Positions 41,604 through 53,189 of a stretch of DNA of 64,000 bases are shown piece by piece. Each line of letters starts with the position of its first letter. Position 1 is the first letter of the stretch. The stretch is from Eriocheir sinensis. Taxonomy: Eukaryota; Arthropoda; Malacostraca; Decapoda; Varunidae. The DNA is taken from contig NC_066544.1 of the NCBI RefSeq assembly GCF_024679095.1, forward strand, positions 1,012,853 to 1,076,852. Direction: 5' to 3'. A program made the position numbers and the translations under genes. A model generated the notes under the pieces. The model searched no databases. It saw nothing but the letters and a program-made list of their open reading frames with translations, and had not been told where the DNA came from.

Positions 41604-44600
41604 TTAAACCCGTGGTCTCAAGGTATAGCTATGGGTGTTGGGATTATCTTGTTGAACATTTGACTCTGAGGGGGAATTACCAATATCAAGGTCCAAAGGT
41701 GAGGGAATTACTTTCAGACGATCACTGTGAACTTCTAGACTGACTCCACTATTCGACTCGAGAACCTCGAACCGATTTCCCCTGTCATTCCAAACAACTC
41801 GGTAAGGACCCACAAATTTAGCCCCCAGTTTCGAACTCCTTTCCGCTTGCTTAATCATGACTGTGTCACCCTCTTTTAATTCCACCGGGACGGCCTGTTT
41901 GTGTTGTTTTGACATCATTTCAGCCTTCGTAGCTTTTAACGTACACCTAACTTCTGAGTGTATCTCGGAAAACATATGCATCTGCTGTTGTGCGTACCTA
42001 TCAATGTTGTAGAGAGGTTGTTGTGGTTTTGTTAGGAAGTCGTACGGAAGACGTTTCTCCACCCCATATAAAATGTTGTAGGGAGACTTCCCCGTAGAGT
42101 CGTTTACCGACGTATTTATGGGAGCGGCTATTTGCGATAGCCAATCCTCCCAGTTATCGTGGAGATCGTTCACGATAGGCCTGAGGACCTGTAAGATTTT
42201 CCTATTAGCCCTATCCGCCAACCCATTAGCAGCTGGGTGGTAAGCTGTGATGAAGGATTGCGTGAACTGAGCGCATATTTCGCTCAATGTTAAACTGAGC
42301 GCAGATTTCGCTCAATACTGAGTTCCTAAACTCGGTGCCATTGTCACTCAAAAGAATTCGAGGAGACGAATGTGGACACAACACGTGAGTCACGAGGGCA
42401 TGGGCCACGCATGTGGCTGTCTTGTCCTTGAGAGGCGCTAGAACTAGAAACCTAGAGAACTGGTCGACGCACACCAATAAGTAGCGCGAACCATGTTGGC
42501 TCTGGGGGAGCTGTAATAAGTCTATATTAACAACATCCCATGGCGCATCTGGTACTGGGTATTGCAAAATAGGTGCTGGCCCTTTTACGGACCCCTTGTG
42601 CTTAGCACAAACGACGCAATGTGCGACATGTTTTTCTACATCAACCCGTAATGTGAGCCAGTAGAATTTTTGTCTGGTGACAGATAGCGTCTTGTCTCTT
42701 CCTGGGTGACCCGCAATGGGTGTGTTATGGACCAGCTTAAGCGTCACGGGGACGTATTTGTCTGGGATGACCATTTGTTCTATAGGTACCGGTTTGGTTG
42801 GCCATGACCTACAAAGGAGGTTGTCCTCTGATAGGAAGAATTGTGAAGAGGGAACTGGCAATTCAGGAAGGTTTGATTCGTCTCCCGACTCGAGGGCGTA
42901 ATTTAACCTCTTCCACACAGGGTGGTCTCGCTGAGCAGTGTGTAGCTCAGGTGAAGTGAAGTTGTGGATGACCTCTGGGGTGGTAATCGCGCCTATCGGA
43001 ATATTCCCAGATAAGGCATCTGCGACCACATTTGTTTTCCCGGTGATATATTTTATCTCCGGATTGTATGCTTGGATCGTTAAGAACCATCTTGCCAGAC
43101 GACCGTGTAGGTTTTTTTCCTTGAAAAGATCAGTTATGGCCGCGTGGTCCGTATACACCACAATTATGTACCCCATCACTATGTCACGAAAATGCTTCAG
43201 AGCCCACACAATGGCAAGAGCCTCTAGGTGGGTAACAGAATAGTTCTCTTCCGGAGCTGTTAGTACTCGACTGGCGAACGCTATCACATGCTTTTTGCCG
43301 GACTTCTCTGTTTGCATCAGAGCGGCTCCTAGTCCACTAGCCGAAGCGTCGGTACAAAGCTGAAAGGGGTCCTTGAAATCCCGAAAGACAAGGACCGGAG
43401 CCTGTATAAGCGCTTTCTTTAAATCCTCAAAGCTCGTTTGTTGAGCTGGGAGCCACTGAAATGGTACGTCTTTCTTTAATAGATGGGTTAGGGGACTCGC
43501 GAGTGCTGCGAAGTCCTTTATGAAAGGCCTGTAATAAGCTGCGACACCCAAGAAAGACCGGACCTTGTCCGCAGACGTTGGCTGAGGGAACTCGGCAATA
43601 GCTTTTATTTTGTCGTCCACTGTTTGGATGCCGAATTCGTCCACGACATGCCCCAAGAACTTGATCTGAGGTTTTAAAAATTCAGATTTGGTGATTATGA
43701 GCTTTAATCCGACCTCTTGAAGTCTGTGTAGGACTGCTTTTAGTGTTTCCATGTGTGCATGCACGTCTTTACTTGCTATGATGATGTCGTCTAAATACAC
43801 ATAGACAGAGTTGCCCAGCAAGTCACCAAAAATACTGTTCATAGTCCTTTGGAAGGTCAAGGGAGCTCCTTTGAGCCCGAACGGCATCCTCGTCCACTCA
43901 TAGTGGCCATGAGGCGTGCTGAAAGCCGTTATTTCACGTGACTCGGGGGCCATGGGCAGTTGCCAGTAGCCACTGACCAGATCAAGACTCGTAAAGACTT
44001 TATTTCCTCTACCGAGACACATCAGAAGAGCTCTAAGAACGGGAAGCTGAAAATGATCATCCACGGTCGCGGTGTTCACACGCCGGAAATCAATCACAGG
44101 ACGATAAGAACCGTCTTTCTTTGGAACCAGAAACAAGGGTGAATTCCACGGGGAATGCGATTCTTTGATGACACCTCGTTCAAGCATTTCAGAGATAAGT
44201 TGTTGTACGACCTCCCTCTGACTGTGGGGGAGTTTATACGCATTGATATATACAGGATTTGTATTGGGTTTTAACTTAATGTGGTGTTCAGCACACTGCG
44301 TAACTCCAAGCGGCTCGCCTGGTAGAGCAAGCGCCCCCCTATAATGTTCCAGTAGCTGGACTAAGGTTGGCTTAATTTCGGAATAGTGTGCAACTTTTAG
44401 GAATGCCTCTAAATTAGCTGTGTCTTGTTCGGGAGAAGCCTGACACGCCGAGGTTATGCCTGAGACTTGGGCTGAAGGGTATTCAGCTGGTTCCGGGGCG
44501 ACATTTCTCCCATACACTAGACACTGGCATAATCTAACACCGTGTTTTAAGGATACAGGGGATCCAGACGTGTTTATTACCAATGCCTCTGCAAAACCTC

Positions 44601-44913
44601 CCTCCTTGACTGTCGCAAGAGTTACCTCCACCGTCACGCGGTGTATGTGAGGAGCTCCGTCGATACACACATCACTGCCCGTTGGAGGGGCGTTAGGCAA
44701 ACGGATTTTAACAAGTTTTGCAGCACGATCCGAAACTATTTGAAGACCTTCTACGACTGCCGTTACTGTCCGCCACAAGTCTGCAATGTTTTCGTGTGGT
44801 GTGACCGTAAGAGGTGACACTTGGGCGGTGGCAGTCCCTGAGTCTGTGGTGGGTTGGTCATTTTCCCCCTCTGAGGGTGGGATTACAGGTGACAGAGGGG
44901 ATGGATTTACCAT
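41604..44913 (-). pseudogene. pol: pol of the envelope-bearing element (RT, RNase H, integrase)
   Basis: Open from 44913 to about 42226. RT contains AEHHIKLKPNTNPVYINAYK, SPLFLVPKKDGSYRPVIDF, FTSLDLVSGYWQLPM, MPFGLKGAPLTFQRTMNSIF and YVYLDDIIIAS. RNase H has LCTDASASGLGAALMQ, SVTHLEALAIVWALKHFRD and YTDHAAITDL. Integrase has the HHCC finger (HNTPIAGHPGRDKTL, CVVCAKHKG), VNIDLLQL and LSDNGTEF. Near 42265-42300 a roughly 27-bp segment with GCTCAGTT is duplicated and shifts the frame. The continuation (42287-41604) has YHPAANGLADRANRK, where the third catalytic residue reads Asp instead of the usual Glu. The C-terminal domain ends in a stop at 41604. Confidence 0.9.
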
Positions 44914-44925
44914 CCTCTGTATGCG

Positions 44926-45285
44926 TCAGCCTTGATACACGATCGCGTTGCTTTCAGGGTTTATGGTTATGTGCAGGTCTTTCATGGCGTTATTTCCTAA
45001 GATCCCATCCACAGGTAAGGCAAACCTGCTAGAGACATAAAAGAAATCTCGAAAGGGACATACTTTTTCAAGTAAGCTGAGTGTCAGTGGTACTCGCCCA
45101 AGGATTCCCAAAGTGGTGCCCGTCACGCCTACCACACTCAGGTCGTTCTCTTGGAGCGGCCAATTTTCCCCACTCGCCTGTCGTGTCAGTGATCTGTAAG
45201 CGGAGTCTGAGATGACATTGACTGTCGCACCTGTGTCAACCGCTAAGGTGAGTGAAATTTTTGCCCACCTTGCAAGGGAGGGCAA
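44926..45285 (-). pseudogene. pro: Aspartic protease of the envelope-bearing element
   Basis: Active site LAVDTGATVNVISD, flap region SVVGVTGTTLGILGRVP and the C-terminal VDGILGNNAM. It is in the same frame as RT but separated by an in-frame TGA at 44926-44928. The frame differs from the gag frame upstream, as expected for frameshift expression. The role would be cleavage of Gag-Pol. The stop would prevent normal RT expression unless read through. Confidence 0.85.
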
Positions 45286-45392
45286 TAATTTATGCTTGTC
45301 CGTCCCAAGGCGGCAATGACGGAGTCAAGTTGCTCCCAATTAGTATTGTCCTTAAGGGACACTTGGATGTACGCCTTGGGGCTATCACGAAG

Positions 45393-46062
45393 TCATGTCT
45401 TTTTATTCTGAGAAGAGGAGTGTGGTTTACTGTCCTCCGAGGACTTGTTCTTCTGTTCCTCCTTGGCCTTTTGTATTGCAGAACAACTGTCTGAATCATG
45501 AAAACAATTCCCGTGGACAAGGCAAAAGGCAGCCTTCCGCTGATGGTTTGGCCTAGGATTCCTGTGTGATGAATGATGCCCGCCCCTGTAACCTCCTGAT
45601 CTCCTATCAGAGCCCTGTCTTGAATGTGTTGATTCCCTACGTTTCGCGAAGCAAGAATGTTCAGAATGTCCTGATTGTTTGCAAAAACTACAGGTGAGAG
45701 ATACCTTACTTTGAGCTTGCAATGCTGCGGCTGTTGCGAGGGGTTGATGGTGAGGGTGTTCTTGAACCTTAAGTGGGTTGTAAGTATTCAGACGAACCCG
45801 GGGGTGAACGAATTCTGCGGCCTGGAATTGATAAATAATAAGTGCCTGAACATAAGAGTACCTCAGTAAATCCACCGGTTTTGGTATCGTGTTCCGTTCC
45901 CTCTTCGTCTGTGGTCTGTGTTAAATGCATAAAAGCGTCGCCGAATTTACTATGGTGTAAATCAGTTACAATATAGGAGCATATTTTGATAGCTGTAAAT
46001 ATTAACCAATAAACGGAACGTGTATGAATTAATAGTTTGCGTCGAAACCCTAAATAAAGCAA
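45393..46062 (-). pseudogene. gag: gag of the envelope-bearing element, nucleocapsid end only
   Basis: The proximal frame (45875-45393) contains one CCHC knuckle (CSFCKQSGHSEHSC) followed by an Arg/Gly/His-rich basic segment and a Lys/Ser-rich tail. The upstream frame (46062-45769) reads TDLHHSKFGDAFMHLTQ and TGGFTEVL and joins it only through a shift. No capsid domain is recognised, so the N-terminal part of gag is deleted or too diverged to see. Confidence 0.65.
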
Positions 46063-46079
46063 GAAAGAATGGCTAGCAA

Positions 46080-47751
46080 GGTGCCTGTTAGACGTAATAG
46101 AAGTTAAGGTTATAATGGAATGTCATAATGTTATGGGTATATGAAAAAAATAAATCTATAAATACTGCGGTATTTAAGTGAGTATACCTTTGAAGCTCTC
46201 GTTTTCCCTCGAGCGGCGAAGAGAAAACGGAGGCAGGGCACACTGATGAAGATTAACTTTGAACAGGGAACTCAATATACCCAATATACCCGCTAGCAAA
46301 CAATAAGAATGGATCAATATCGTATGCGAATGAACGTTACTCTCACAATTATGACTGATTAACAGTGTTAGGAACACAGAAATAAAAAGGTCGTGCCTCT
46401 GCACGAAACAAAACTGAAATAAGCCGAGCCGGCATATTTTGACAAGAAGGGAATATCCACAAATACCAAGATTAATCAGCTGATGAAGTGGAGAGGGAGA
46501 AGGTTGGTGATGCCCTGGGGTACGTGCAGTCGTTGGAGTCGCGTCAGGAAACCTCGGCCGCGGCAGCAGCGGCGGTGAGAGATGAGGTAAGGGCGGACAT
46601 CGGAGGACTTGTAATGGCTGCTGGAAACTGCTGACCCAGCGATTTGAGCGGCAGCGGTTGAGTGCCGGAACACTGCCGCCAGACGTAGGACGGCTGCGGC
46701 GTTCTTGTTATACTGAGAGATGGGCCGCGGTGGCAGATAAGACGACTTGGGTGTGTAACCCCTTGAGAAGACGCCTTGCAGGAAACGGTAGTGGTAACTG
46801 CTTGCAGTCACCGGGAGATGTCCGCGGGTACCCTTGCTGACTGTTTGCCGGAAGAGGTTTGGGCCGATGCTCCCGGCAGCGGCGGTGGTGCCGCCCGCTG
46901 TGGTGCGAGGGGCATGTGGGTTGTTCCAAGGTCAGCGGGGCGTGCCTACTCCCGCGGGCGGAGGCCCGAGGGTGTATCGTGGAGGGCTTCGAGTGAGCTG
47001 TGAGTGGCTTGCAGTGCTCGTAGCAGTGCTGGCTTGAAGCGGGGGAGCGGCTTGTAGATTGTGGCCCTCGCTTTCGGCTGCGTAGGCCTATTTCCCGAGG
47101 CTAGTAGGCTTGACGCCTGTAGAGTTGCCGCGGATGTGCTCGGGGCTTGTAGGCTTGACGCCTGTAGTGTTGCCGCGGGTGTGCTCGGGGCTTGTAGGCT
47201 TGACGCCTGTAGAGTTGCCGCGTGTGTGCTCGGGGCTTGTAGGTTTGACGCCTGTAGTGTAGTTGCTTGTAGCTGGCGCCTGGTGAGTTGCTTGTAGCTG
47301 GCGCCTTGTGAGGTGCTTGTAGCTGGGACCTGGTGAGTTGCTTGTAGCTGGCGCCTGGTGAGTTGCTTGTAGATGGCGCCTGGTGAGTTGCTTGTAGCTG
47401 GCGCCTGGTGAGTTGCTTGTAGCTGGCGCCTTGTGAGGTGCTTGTAGCTGGCGCCTGGTGAATTACTTGTAGCTGGCGCCTGGTGAGTTGCTTGTAGCTG
47501 GCGCCTTGTGAGATGCTTGTAGCTGGCGCCTGGTGAGTTGCTTGTAGCTGGCGCCTGGTGAGTTGCTTGTAGCTGGCGCCTGGTGAGTTGCCGCGGACGG
47601 CTGGTGAGTTGCCGCGGACGGCTGGCTTGTGACTACTTCCTTCCTTCTACGCCTGTCCCCGGAGTTTGTTGGTGAGTTCTCGTGGCTTGGAGCTTGGAGG
47701 AAAACGAGGTAGCGAAGGTACAGGCGCGGTGGTGACCGCTGCCAACCAAAC
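46080..47751 (-). other. Leader of the envelope-bearing element with two minisatellites
   Basis: A 1.7 kb region between gag remnants and the 5' LTR. On the plus strand 47095-47250 has three 45-bp units (GGCTTGACGCCTGTAGAGTT plus GCCGCGGATGTGCTCGG). From about 47255 to 47610 there are roughly fourteen 25-bp units (GCTTGTAGCTGGCGCCTGGT plus GAGTT). The remainder (46480-47050) is GC-rich with no reliable coding. Directly inside the LTR the minus strand reads GTTTGGTTGGCAGCGGTCAC, a possible primer site with no tRNA assigned. Confidence 0.75.
47255..47612. repeat. 25-bp minisatellite, about fourteen units
   Basis: Unit GCTTGTAGCTGGCGCCTGGT plus GAGTT, with variants CTTGTGAGGT and GGGACC. Contains the palindrome GGCGCC in nearly every unit. 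Confidence 0.93.
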
Positions 47752-48086
47752 GTAACGGGCTTGCCGGGGGGCGTTTAAAGAGCGTTGATTAAGATTTCAG
47801 CTTCCTTAAGGCGAATATATAGTAGCCTATGTACAAGGAGTGTCGGAGCGAGAGCGACTGTCGTTGTGTGTCAGTCGGACTCTCGTGAAGGAGTGACGAG
47901 TTACAGGTTGGAAAATAATTGTTACAATTGGTCACGTACGTCAAGGTGACCTCTGCGCACTATAAAATGCGATGTATACAAAACTGAGACGATAAACACT
48001 GACGGACGACATTCCTTTAAGGTGGCGTGATCTATCTGTCGTGGGTTTTTTCCACTGACAATTGTATGCCTAATTCGTGGTGATAT

Positions 48087-48153
<67 letters not shown>

Positions 48154-48173
48154 ATTGATATCCTACTATAACA
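47752..48173 (-). mobile_element. 5' LTR of the envelope-bearing element
   Basis: Matches 39039-39481 over its length. The (TAA)n tract lies at 48090-48151. A CACTATAAAATGCG segment at 47959-47972 (plus strand) recurs in both LTRs. Promoter signals on the minus strand are not obvious. Confidence 0.92.
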
Positions 48174-48174
48174 G

Positions 48175-51100
48175 TCTTCCTACTCCTCCAGTGGAATTGT
48201 AGAGGCCTACGAGCCTCGTGGGAGGAACTCCGAGCATTGATATCTCGGTTTTCTCCTGCTTGTCTTTGTTTACAGGAGACAATGCTCGGAGACTACACTC
48301 ACTCTAGTCCTCCTGGGTATCGTGCCGTTTACAGTACCCCTAATCCTAGACAGGGCCACCATGGTGGCACCGCCATATTCGTTCGCTGTGATATCCCTTA
48401 TGTCCCATTACAGCTTCACTCAACGTTGCAGTCTGTTGCTGTTAAGGTTTATTTGGGCAAATTGTATACATTATGTAGCCTTTATCTCCCTCCTGGTGTT
48501 CCAGTTGACAGACACGATCTTGACGACCTGGTGCAGGAACTTTCCTCGCCTTTACTTTTATTAGGGGATTTTAACGGTCGCCATCCGTTGTGGGATGATG
48601 GTGCTACCAACCCCCGCGCACTTTTAGTTGCTTCTTTTATTGAGGATCAGGGATTAGAAATTTTAAACTCTGGGGAGGTGACACATTTCCATAGCCAAAC
48701 TGGTACTTTTACCTCTATAGATCTTTCACTTTGCACTTCTAATTCTCTTCCTGATTTTCGTTGGCGGGTCTTACCGGACTTGTATGGCAGTGACCACTTT
48801 CCAATTTTATTGGAACGCATTGATTCTGTACCACAGTCACGTCTTTCTCGCTGGAGTCTAGATAAAGCAGACTGGCAGCGATTTACGGAACTTAGCTCCT
48901 CTCTTCGTCCGTTGGCTGACTTTGGAACTTCTGACGAGGCTGCATCCTATTTCACTGATGCCCTACATTCTGCAGCCCTTTAATCCGTCCCCAGGACGTC
49001 TGGTCAGTTCCCTAAACGTCCTGTTCCCTGGTGGAACGCCGTTTGCACTGCTGCTGTGCAAGAGAAGCGTGCTGCATTCTCTCGACTTCGTCGTCACCGT
49101 GGGGACCCCAAGTGTTTGGATGCTTTTCGGCGAGCGCGTGCTCGAGCACGACGCACTTTCAAGGAGGCTCAACGAATTTCTTGGAAGGCTTATCTCTCTT
49201 CCATCACAACCAGGACTACACTCACAGAAGTCTTTAACAGAGTTCGTAAGATCTCTGGGAAGTTTTCCCCCCCTCCCCCTCCAGTGTTATGGCATGCAGG
49301 GGAAACGGTGGCGGACCCTAAGACTGTTGCTGACTTATTCGCCAAGCACTTTGCCAGTGTCTCTAGGAAAGATCCTACTGCACCAGGGGCTCGTCATCGG
49401 CGGGATTTGGAATCACTCGGCGTTAACTTCGCTTCCACCGGAGGGGAATCTTATAATATCCCATTTTCTCTCTCCGAGTTGAAGACGGCTTTATCCCAGT
49501 GTCATGATTCCTCGCCAGGTCCAGACGACATCCCTTATGCTTTCTTACGTCACATGTCTGACTGTGGTTTTACATTTTTATTGGATCTTTACAAATTAAT
49601 TTGGCGTACCGGTGATTTTCCATCTCTGTGGAGTGTGGCTGTAATTCTCCCCATTCTGAAGCCTGGGAAAGATCATCTCCAAGCAACTAACTATCGTCCT
49701 GTTTCTTTAACATCCTGCATTTGTAAAGTGATGGAGAAGATGGTGAATGTCAGGCTTATGTGGTACTTGGAGAGCCGGAATTTATTGACCCCGGTGCAAT
49801 ATGGTTTCCGAAAGATGCGCTCCACTTCGGATGCTCTTTTATCCTTGGAGTCCTCAGTTTGTGAGGCGTTTGCCAATAATCACCACCAGGTGACCGTGTT
49901 TTTTGATCTGGAGAAGGCCTATGACACAGCTTGGTGTCATGGAATTTCACTTAATCTGTTTGAGTTTGGTCTTCGTGGCCGTCTCCCTTTTTTTTATTCA
50001 GGAGTTTTTATCTCGTCGTCTTTTACGGGTTAGAGTGGGGAGTACTCTTTCCGAGGTTTGTCCACTGGAGGATGGTGTATCACAGGGAAGTATTCTCAGT
50101 GTTACGCTATTTGCTGTGGCTATTAATGGAGTCGTTGGTGTCCTGCCTGATGGAGTTCATAGCTCCTTATATGTAGACGATTTATCCATTTCGTTTTCTG
50201 CGACAAGGATGTCGTTGATTGAACGAAAACTGCAATTGACTATTAATAGAGTCGCCAATTGGGCAAATACGCGCGGCTTTCGATTTTCGTCCTCAAAGAC
50301 AGTAGCTATGGATTTCTGTCTTCTCGAGGCGTTCATCCGGACCCTGACTTATATCTTGGTAATAGGCGACTGTCCTATGTAGAGACGACTCGTTACCTCG
50401 GTCTTTTATTTGATAGCCGCCTAACCTGGGTTCCTCATTTACGTTACGTTAAGGCGGCTTGTCAGAAAGCCCTGTCCCTCTTTCGTGTTTTAGCTCATAC
50501 CTCTTGGGGTGCAGCCAGGGACACGCTACTCCTCCTCCACAGAACACTCATCCTTTCCAAGCTGGAATATGGCTGCGAGGTATACTCCTCCGCCAAGGAG
50601 GCTCACCTACGCGTGTTGGACTCAGTACACCACGCCGGGGTCCGCTTGGCTACTGGTGCATTCCGGTCTTCACCGATACCTAGCCTCCTCGTGGATGCTG
50701 GCGTCCTGCCTCTGGATTTGAGACGCCAGTCCTCTCTATTCCGTTGCTGGTGCCGCGTCCAACGCCTTCCAGAATCAGTTCCTTGTGTGTCAATTTTGCT
50801 GGATTCCCGTTCGCCTGCATATGATGAGCAACCTAGTCTCCCTAAACCTTTTGGGTTTCGGGTAGCGTCTGCCATGACACCGTTGTCTTTCCCTCCCATT
50901 CCTATCTGCTCTTATCGAGTACCTAGGGTTGGATACTGGCAGTTGCCCGGTGTATCCGTGTGTTCTCCCACTATAGATAGTAAGAGGGATTTACCGCCAT
51001 CTGCGTCCCGAGCCTTATTTTTAGAGCATTTCACTGAACACTCGGACTCCATCCCTGTCTTTACTGATGGCTCTAAATTGGATGCTGGAGTTGGCTTTGG

Positions 51101-51890
51101 TGTTGTGTTCCCCTCCTTCTGTCGGGGAGGTAGTCTTTCTTCTGTTGCTTCTGTATTAACTGCAGAGCTGTCTGCAATAGTCCTCTTTTTACAGATTATT
51201 TTTACCTTTCCTGTGTACTCTTTTATGATTTTTAGTGATTCTCGTAGCGCTGTTTCTGCGCTGGGCTCCTTTACTCCCTCTGTTAATCCCCTAGTTTTAT
51301 CTGCTCTCGAGTGGCTGTATTTGCTCAGCAACAGGGGATATCGCGTTGGGTTTTGTTGGGTTCCAGGACACGTTGGCGTACACGGGAACGAACGAGCTGA
51401 TGGACTTGCAAGGGAGGCAGCAGCTAAAGCTGCCCCTCCAAGTGCTGTCCCATGTATAGATATGTTTCCAGAGATTCGCAAGGCAATTCTTGCCAGTTGG
51501 CAGGAGAGGTGGAATGCTCGGGGTGCGACTTCCAAAATGGGAGAGATTACCAGGACTGTGTCTCGTCCTTGGTCATACGAAAGTGTCCGTGACCGTCGCT
51601 CGCAGGCAGCCTTGACCCGTCTTCGGACGGGTCATACGCGTCTAACACATGGTTACCTCATGTCCCGGGGAGTGCAGCCTTATTGTGATGACTGCTTGGT
51701 TCCCCTGACCGTGCGGCACTTGCTGGTCGAGTGCCCCAGTTCGGGGGACCTGCGAGTGCGATACCTGTCGCAGTGTCGGGGAGAAGACGGATCATTCCGT
51801 CTCTCGCTGGTGCTGGGAGGGAGATGCCTTTCCCCGGGACATGAGGTACTTCTCTTTATGGAGAAGGCTGGCCTTCTCCATGAGTTATGA
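48175..51890 (+). pseudogene. Jockey LINE ORF2 (endonuclease, RT, RNase H)
   Basis: Endonuclease starts LLLQWNCRGLRASWEELRAL and has CLQETML, LLLLGDFNGRHPLWDD and YGSDHFPILLE. RT has HDSSPGPDDIPYAFLRHM, LPILKPGKDHLQATNYRPVS, TVFFDLEKAYDTAW, EDGVSQGSILSVTLFAVAIN and catalytic LYVDDLSISF. RNase H follows with PVFTDGSKLDAGVGFGVVF, LTAELSAIVL, FSDSRSAVSAL and WVPGHVGVHGNERADGLARE, then a Cys/His tail (YCDDCLVPLTVRHLLVECP). In-frame TAA at 48981-48983, a frameshift in the T-run near 49988 and another near 50320 inactivate it. The start of ORF2 is separated from ORF1 by the envelope-bearing element. Confidence 0.9.
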
Positions 51891-52068
51891 CCGTTTTCTG
51901 TGTGATTTGTTTCGTCTCGTTTTGTTTGGCTTTGCTCTTAGTTTACTCTTTTAGGTTCCTTTTTTAGCCCTTTTAGTTTTTTTTTTCTTTTCTTTAGTTT
52001 TCAACTCATTGAATGCGGCGCCATATGACCCTGGCTGTTGCGGCACCTAATTTAAATAAATCAATCAA

Positions 52069-52605
52069 TTGTAGTAGTCTGCAGTCGTCAGTAGTCTTTA
52101 CTGCTCTAAACAGTAAACTATCGTCGGCAAATAGTCTAGTGGAAGAGTTAGGCGTTGACAGTGGAAGTTTGTTAATGTACAGGAGGAAAAGAAGGGTGCC
52201 TAGAACGGTGCCTTGTGGGACACCTGAAGAAACAGGGACGGTGTCAGATGAAGATCCGTCAAAAAGAACACGTTGAGTCCTGTTAGTAAGAAATGCAGTG
52301 ATCCAGTGAAGAATAGGTCCTGAAATACCATAGTATTTCAATTTTAATGTCAGTTTTTTTGTGCGGGACTTTGTCGAAGGTTTTGGCAAAATCTAAAACA
52401 ATAGTGTCAACTTGTTTAATGTCACGTCGGTCAAGTAGCTTCGTAATGTCGTGATATGTAGTAATGAGTTGCGATTCACATGAGCGTTTAGGTCGAAAGC
52501 CGTGTTGTGAGTCAGTAAGGCTATTGTTTGCATCAAGGTGATTGATTCATTATGTGTTTGTGTATTATGTGTTCGAAAATTTTACATGGAATCGATAAAT
52601 CATAA
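52069..52605 (-). pseudogene. LINE-D copy 1, RT core (upstream half)
   Basis: Minus-strand segments read ANNSLTDSQHGFRPKRSCES, QVDTIVLDFAKTFDKVPHK, YYGISGPILHWITAFLTNRT, VSSGVPQGTVLGTLLFLLYI and the catalytic RLFADDSLLF. Frameshift near 52350. 5'-truncated at about 52605. It continues into 33606 once the jockey element and one target duplication are removed. Confidence 0.88.
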
Positions 52606-53189
52606 TCCAGTCATAAGTACGTAAACAAACCCTTCGACAGCCAGCTCGCAGGTATTTCCCTCGAAAAGGCACCCTCAGAGACTACACTGTTGAGGAGATG
52701 CTTTCTGGGAAATTATTAACGAGGAACAGAATAAAAGCAGACATCCTATGAGGATCTGGTCAAGAAATACGTCCTAGAGATAGTACCGGAGTTGCCGCCA
52801 TCGACTGCTTCAACAGGTAAGGCCAGTGAATGGCATATTGTATTTTACTTTGCTAGGAGTATAGAGGAACTTACATGAATAATTAACATAATTCCTGCCT
52901 GATTCATTGCTAAATGCTATGGTATAAATCATATTTTTGAGCCCAAGCCAAACAATTGCCTCAAAATAAATCCCTCCGATGTTAGTTATACAAATCTCTC
53001 ACCACTGTCAAAGTAATCAAATCGCTCAATTTTGATTATAGCCAAAGTCACTGTAGCCCAACTCAAAATACGATGTATAAGCCAAGGCTGCCATGGGCAT
53101 GCTGAAGGCTATTGGAACTTATCTAGAATTGCACCCAACTCACTGCAGTGGCTGTTACTTACAGGAGGAAAATAAGGGGCTGGATCTAG
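52606..53189. other. Unassigned sequence between LINE-D copies
   Basis: No gene or repeat recognised on either strand. Confidence 0.45.

Larger units (their letters stand above)
39039..48174 (-). mobile_element. Envelope-bearing LTR retroelement (endogenous errantivirus-like)
   Basis: LTRs at 39039-39481 (3') and 47752-48173 (5') enclose, on the minus strand, a long leader, a gag nucleocapsid (45393-46062), protease (44926-45285), RT-RNase H-integrase (41604-44913) and an F-type envelope (39879-41576). TCTT occurs on both sides (39035-39038, 48175-48178) as a candidate target duplication; the exact LTR ends are uncertain by one or two bases. The LTRs differ at about a dozen positions outside the microsatellite by eye. 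Gene order gag-pro-pol-env and the envelope type match insect errantiviruses (Metaviridae). Stops, a duplication frameshift and a missing capsid region show that this copy is defective. Confidence 0.9.
33593..52082 (+). mobile_element. Full-length jockey-type LINE, carrying two nested LTR elements
   Basis: Body 33607-52068. It is flanked by TTGTAATAGTCTGC (33593-33606) and TTGTAGTAGTCTGC (52069-52082), a 14-bp target duplication with one mismatch. The LINE-D target is continuous across it. Its own sequence is 33607-33907 and 36774-37048 (GC-rich 5' UTR), ORF1 (37049-38985), and ORF2 plus 3' UTR (48175-52068), ending AATAAATCAATCAA. Own length is about 6.5 kb. Foreign inserts are 33908-36773 and 39039-48174. 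ORF1 with zinc knuckles and ORF2 with endonuclease, RT and RNase H place it among jockey/I-type LINEs. Confidence 0.9.

Noticed and set aside
46476..47297. GC-rich frames that might be a host gene or the missing gag capsid
   Set aside because: No motif, no coding-like composition bias, and the right half is minisatellite. The missing capsid could not be located here.
47095..47612. Possible CRISPR-like array
   Set aside because: Units are directly adjacent with no unique spacers, the context is a eukaryotic retroelement leader, and it is a plain minisatellite.
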